Source: an uncultured Verrucomicrobiales bacterium | GTDB lineage: Bacteria; Verrucomicrobiota; Verrucomicrobiia; Verrucomicrobiales; Akkermansiaceae | Length of the DNA stretch: 7,449 bases | NCBI GenBank assembly: GCA_937969125.1 | Contig: CALBVA010000049.1 | Location: forward strand, 1 to 7,449 | Direction of reading: 5' to 3' | Part shown: positions 5,516 through 7,449 of the stretch, piece after piece | Position numbering within the stretch: the stretch's first letter is position 1 | How the letters are laid out: each line of letters begins with the position of its first letter | Made by a program: the position numbers and the translations under genes | Notes under the pieces: generated by a model | What the model saw: only the letters and a program-made list of their open reading frames with translations | Databases searched by the model: none | Told to the model about the DNA's origin: nothing

Positions 5516-6292
5516 ATGAAAACAAACAAAATTCGATTCTCTACTCTTGTTACTTCAGCAGTCGGGATCTCTGCAATTACTTCAAGTCAAGCGGTTACAG
5601 TCCTTCTTGAAGACGATTTCAGTGATCTCTCGAACTTCACAAGCGTGGTTCATGGAGGCGCTGTGGACTGGACTTCTGATGGCACTGAGGCGTCGTTCAC
5701 CGTTGCTGCTTCTAGTGGAGGCTCCCGAGCCAGCCTTCGTTCAAACACCGCTTTCGACTTTAATCCGTTTGTCGGTATGGAGCCAACCGTTGTGTTGGAA
5801 TTCACCACCTCAATCAGTGATATTGACCCAGAGCCTGATGTCAATCGCTTTGAAGTCGCGTTAGTTGATAATGCGAGCGTTGCGGATCTTGACCAACCGT
5901 TAGCATTCGAAACGAACGTCTACGGGCACACCTTCACCCACACCAGTGACTACAATCCCGCAGGCTTGTTTTTTAACGACGCAGTGGGTGGCCGACCAGG
6001 AACTGGCGCCTCAGACATCGGGATTACAGCAGAAGATGGGATGAGAACATTCCGCATCGAATTCAGTGAAACTCAGACAGAACTCTTTGTTAATGGTGTA
6101 TCTGCGGGGACTAGTGCAAACGTGCTTGATCTCAATCGCGATTACAATATCAATATCTTTGCTCAAGATCCAGTAGCATCGACTCGTGCAATTCAGGATG
6201 TGAGCTTGTCCGTCGTTACGATTCCTGAGCCTAGCTCAGCCAGCTTAGCCCTGCTTGCAGTAGGCGGAATGTTAATTCGCAGGAAACGTTAA
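5516..6292 (+). CDS. PEP-CTERM sorting-domain exported protein
   Basis: This 258-residue protein has a signal peptide (MKTNKIRFSTLVTSAVGISA...SQA, likely cut after residue 26). Its body (27-230) is acidic and beta-rich, with no catalytic motif that I can recognise; stretches such as MRTFRIEFSETQTELFVNGV resemble concanavalin/LamG-like folds, which is only a resemblance. The end is a PEP-CTERM sorting tail: IPEP at 236-239, a hydrophobic helix at about 240-253, then RRKR. In this system an exosortase cuts at the tail after export and the protein reaches the outer surface or extracellular matrix; no exosortase gene is in view. The ATG is preceded by an A-rich stretch with no Shine-Dalgarno. The gene is visibly more AT-rich than the genes left of 4.7 kb. 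It stands alone, preceded by a cluster of dyads. Confidence 0.93.
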   Translation: MKTNKIRFSTLVTSAVGISAITSSQAVTVLLEDDFSDLSNFTSVVHGGAVDWTSDGTEASFTVAASSGGSRASLRSNTAFDFNPFVGMEPTVVLEFTTSISDIDPEPDVNRFEVALVDNASVADLDQPLAFETNVYGHTFTHTSDYNPAGLFFNDAVGGRPGTGASDIGITAEDGMRTFRIEFSETQTELFVNGVSAGTSANVLDLNRDYNINIFAQDPVASTRAIQDVSLSVVTIPEPSSASLALLAVGGMLIRRKR

Positions 6293-6307
6293 AGAAATAG
6301 GGGATAG

Positions 6308-6323
6308 AAGTATCAGATACTTT
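6308..6323 (+). terminator. Weak terminator-like hairpin after the PEP-CTERM gene
   Basis: AAGTAT-CAG-ATACTT is a perfect six-base stem 15 bases after the stop codon, followed by TCAAGAG. It is AT-rich with almost no T-tract, so it may be a weak terminator or an mRNA 3'-end stabiliser. Confidence 0.3.
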
Positions 6324-6361
6324 CAAGAGATTCTTCACAGTTTTCCATCAGGCCGCTCTCT

Positions 6362-6433
6362 GGGCGCACGGGAGCTTCTCGGATCGTAGCATGGTCCGGG
6401 TTGTGCTAATGTCAGGTAGCTCCCGTTTTGCCC
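6362..6433. repeat. Long-arm inverted repeat
   Basis: ACGGGAGCT (6368-6376) pairs perfectly with AGCTCCCGT (6418-6426), and the outer GGGC (6362-6365) pairs with GCCC (6430-6433) across a small internal loop. The 41-base loop can fold further. On the + strand the right arm contains TTTT, but only after the inner stem. It could be a structured RNA or an end of a mobile repeat. Confidence 0.45.
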
Positions 6434-6468
6434 GAAGTCCTGAGATTCTCGATTTTCAGGGCGGGGCG

Positions 6469-6491
6469 GGTGGTGGCGACCACCGGTTTTT
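6469..6491 (+). terminator. Intrinsic-terminator-like hairpin
   Basis: GGTGGT-GGCG-ACCACC is followed by GG and a run of five T on the + strand. It is the best hairpin-plus-T signal downstream of the PEP-CTERM gene, about 180 bases after its stop, and could end that transcript or one starting inside the structured interval. Confidence 0.4.
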
Positions 6492-6701
6492 CGCCGCGTG
6501 TGAGTTCTCTCTTATCCTCGCATCCTAGTCTGCTCGTCCTAGACATCGAGGGTCGTCCCGGGGCACTTTTAAGCCCATTGCCCGAGGCCGTCGGTGCTCT
6601 GTCCTCGTCGAAGGCGATCTCTCGCAGGTGTCTCTGATCGGCAGCAGGGCACAAAATAGGGATCAGTTCCGTCAAACGTGTGCCTCGGTGTTTGGCGCGA
6701 T

Positions 6702-6797
6702 TTAAGGTAAGGTCGCGGAACTCGGCGCGTGGCAGTCACAGGGTCCAAAGCAGAGGTAGATTTTGAGGTGACTGGTCAGGCCGAGCATGAGCGGCAT
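6702..6797 (-). pseudogene. tnpB (IS66 Orf2) N-terminal fragment
   Basis: From the second methionine (6788) the protein reads MLGLTSHLKIYLCFGPCD. IS66 TnpB proteins begin with the pattern ML-x-L-x4-R/K-I-Y/F-L-C-x2-P-x-D-M-R-K, and the spacing here is identical through the aspartate. The diagnostic M-R-K-S/G-F-D block is then missing and replaced by CHAPSSATLP and a stop, marking a deletion or decay point near 6734. It starts inside the tnpA-like fragment, as in intact IS66 elements. Confidence 0.5.
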
Positions 6798-6856
6798 CTT
6801 TTCTGGCTGTGTTCGAGTCTGCGGAGGTGGCGGATGAGTTCGGCGGCGAAGTGGAA
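6776..6856 (-). pseudogene. tnpA (IS66 Orf1) C-terminal fragment
   Basis: The frame opens after an in-frame TAA and reads FHFAAELIRHLRRLEHSQK before ending at a TGA. The AELIRHLRRLE helix resembles the last helix of IS66 accessory protein TnpA. The match is short and depends on the adjacent tnpB-like start in the expected overlapping position. Nothing upstream in this frame continues the gene. Confidence 0.35.
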
Positions 6857-6867
6857 TTAGAAGCGAG

Positions 6868-6899
6868 ATCACCACCCGGTTGAAAACCAATGTGGTGAT
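6868..6899 (-). terminator. Hairpin just after the lamin-tail gene
   Basis: ATCACCAC (6868-6875) and GTGGTGAT (6892-6899) form a perfect eight-base stem, extended inward by GGTT-GAA-AACC across a small internal loop. On the minus strand it lies 13 bases after the lamin-tail stop codon. The downstream tail is CTCGCTTC, not a T-run, so it may be a terminator with a poor tail or a 3'-end stabiliser. Confidence 0.45.
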
Positions 6900-6912
6900 A
6901 GAATATTCATGA

Positions 6913-7449
6913 TCACTTTTCTCGAACTTCGATACGGTAGAAATTTCGCGAATTGCCTACTGGCAATTCCTCAATGGTGATCGTCTCTCTTCCGAGCTGG
7001 GGCACCTCTTCAGAGAGGAAATCAACTCCAGTCACTTCACTCCATCCATTCGTCGATAAATCTGAAGACTCAAAAAGCTTAAATGTCACGGCATCTGCAT
7101 TGATTGCCCGTTTAAATTTTAGAGTCAGGGTGTTTCCTACAAACTCTCCGGTGAACTGAGCCCCCTCGCCTCCGAAGGCATAATTGAGCAGTCCAGTAGA
7201 GGAGGGATCACTCAACACAGCTGAATCTTCGGGCCCGGGAGGCCCTCCCATCTGAACACTCAGTCTCCACGCTTCCGGGCTTGAAGTGAGTAGAGGAAGG
7301 GCAGGGTCGATCCGCACGAGGCTCTGTCCATCTCCGTCCGCTGCTTCGGGCCACGGATTTCCATCATTGTATGAGACGCTTTCGATGACTTGTCCGGCAG
7401 CGTCAATATAGGTGAGAGTCTCGCCATCGTTATCAAGATTCCCCTGATA
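6913..7449 (-). CDS. Lamin-tail-domain surface protein, C-terminal 178 residues (5' end outside window)
   Basis: The frame is open to the last base of the window, so the start lies beyond 7449; an internal GTG at 7317 is not a credible start because similarity continues upstream of it. The first 50 or so visible residues (GNLDNDGETLTYIDAAGQ, IESVSYNDGNPWPEAADG, QSLVRIDP) are the second half of a lamin-tail (LTD) beta-sandwich. After a Gly/Pro linker (MGGPPGPEDS) comes LLNYAFGG and a beta module (NTLTLKFKRAINADAVTFKL, FESSDLSTNGW, ETITIEELPVGNSRNFYRIEV) ending in REK. That last module is a common C-terminus of large secreted verrucomicrobial proteins, often seen with LTD or CotH-like domains. 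No PEP-CTERM tail is present. It is likely extracellular; function cannot be assigned from this part. Confidence 0.85.
   Translation of the reverse strand, partial: YQGNLDNDGETLTYIDAAGQVIESVSYNDGNPWPEAADGDGQSLVRIDPALPLLTSSPEAWRLSVQMGGPPGPEDSAVLSDPSSTGLLNYAFGGEGAQFTGEFVGNTLTLKFKRAINADAVTFKLFESSDLSTNGWSEVTGVDFLSEEVPQLGRETITIEELPVGNSRNFYRIEVREK

Larger units (their letters stand above)
6293..6701. other. Non-coding, structured interval; possible dispersed repeat
   Basis: I see no believable gene in these 409 bases. Open frames of 60-90 codons exist on both strands, but they mirror each other over the same bases, are Arg/Ser/Pro-rich and match no family I know. The stretch is richer in GC than the PEP-CTERM gene on its left and contains a long inverted repeat and a terminator-like hairpin. 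It may be a repeat unit or part of the decayed insertion sequence next to it. Confidence 0.5.
6702..6856 (-). mobile_element. Remnant of an IS66-family insertion sequence
   Basis: Two overlapping minus-strand fragments look like the end of tnpA and the start of tnpB, in the order and orientation normal for IS66 elements. The rest, including tnpC and terminal repeats, is not recognisable here, so this is a decayed, non-functional piece of about 155 bases between the structured interval and the lamin-tail gene. Confidence 0.5.

Noticed and set aside
6412..6675. Minus-strand 87-codon and plus-strand 69-codon frames as genes
   Set aside because: They overlap on opposite strands, have Arg/Ser/Pro-rich composition with no recognisable motif, and lie in structured sequence; treated as part of a repeat candidate.
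1..7449. CRISPR array, tRNA or rRNA genes
   Set aside because: No regularly spaced direct repeats, no cloverleaf with a T-arm motif and no rRNA segment were seen on either strand.

Overview
The window looks like chromosomal DNA from a member of the Verrucomicrobiota, or less likely the related Planctomycetota. It carries a DUF1552 protein followed by a secreted ankyrin protein, a PEP-CTERM protein with a verrucomicrobial-style IPEP tail, and a lamin-tail-domain protein with the C-terminal module common in that phylum. Translation starts lack Shine-Dalgarno sequences. This is phylum-level inference; no rRNA marker is present.

Layout. Bases 1-2314 (+): the 3' part of a DUF1552 gene, two bases, then a secreted ankyrin-repeat gene, evidently one transcript. 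Bases 2311-4694 (-): glutamate dehydrogenase (gdhA) followed by an E1-alpha-like thiamine-diphosphate dehydrogenase subunit, overlapping by four bases (GTGA). This operon converges on the ankyrin gene, and both last genes use the same TTAA palindrome for their stop codons. Bases 4695-4945: the gdhA upstream region, with a purine mirror repeat and two inverted repeats. Bases 4921-5059 (-): a 37-residue single-span membrane protein with a good hairpin-T terminator. Bases 5060-5515: non-coding, with stacked hairpins and then a run of dyads. Bases 5516-6292 (+): a PEP-CTERM exported protein, clearly more AT-rich than the left half. Bases 6293-6701: non-coding and structured. Bases 6702-6856 (-): a remnant of an IS66-type element (tnpA end, tnpB start). 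Bases 6913-7449 (-): the C-terminal part of a lamin-tail-domain surface protein that runs off the window.

The left half is ordinary dense chromosome; the right half (about 4.7 kb onward) is looser, more AT-rich in its genes, and carries surface proteins and insertion-sequence debris.

The most notable signal is in the E1-alpha-like protein. It keeps the GDG...NN motif and the arginine for thiamine-diphosphate/Mg binding, but every histidine normally found in the active site of this family is replaced. It is co-transcribed with an amino-acid dehydrogenase and has no E1-beta, E2 or E3 neighbour in view. A non-standard 2-oxo-acid enzyme or a regulatory pseudo-subunit are both possible.
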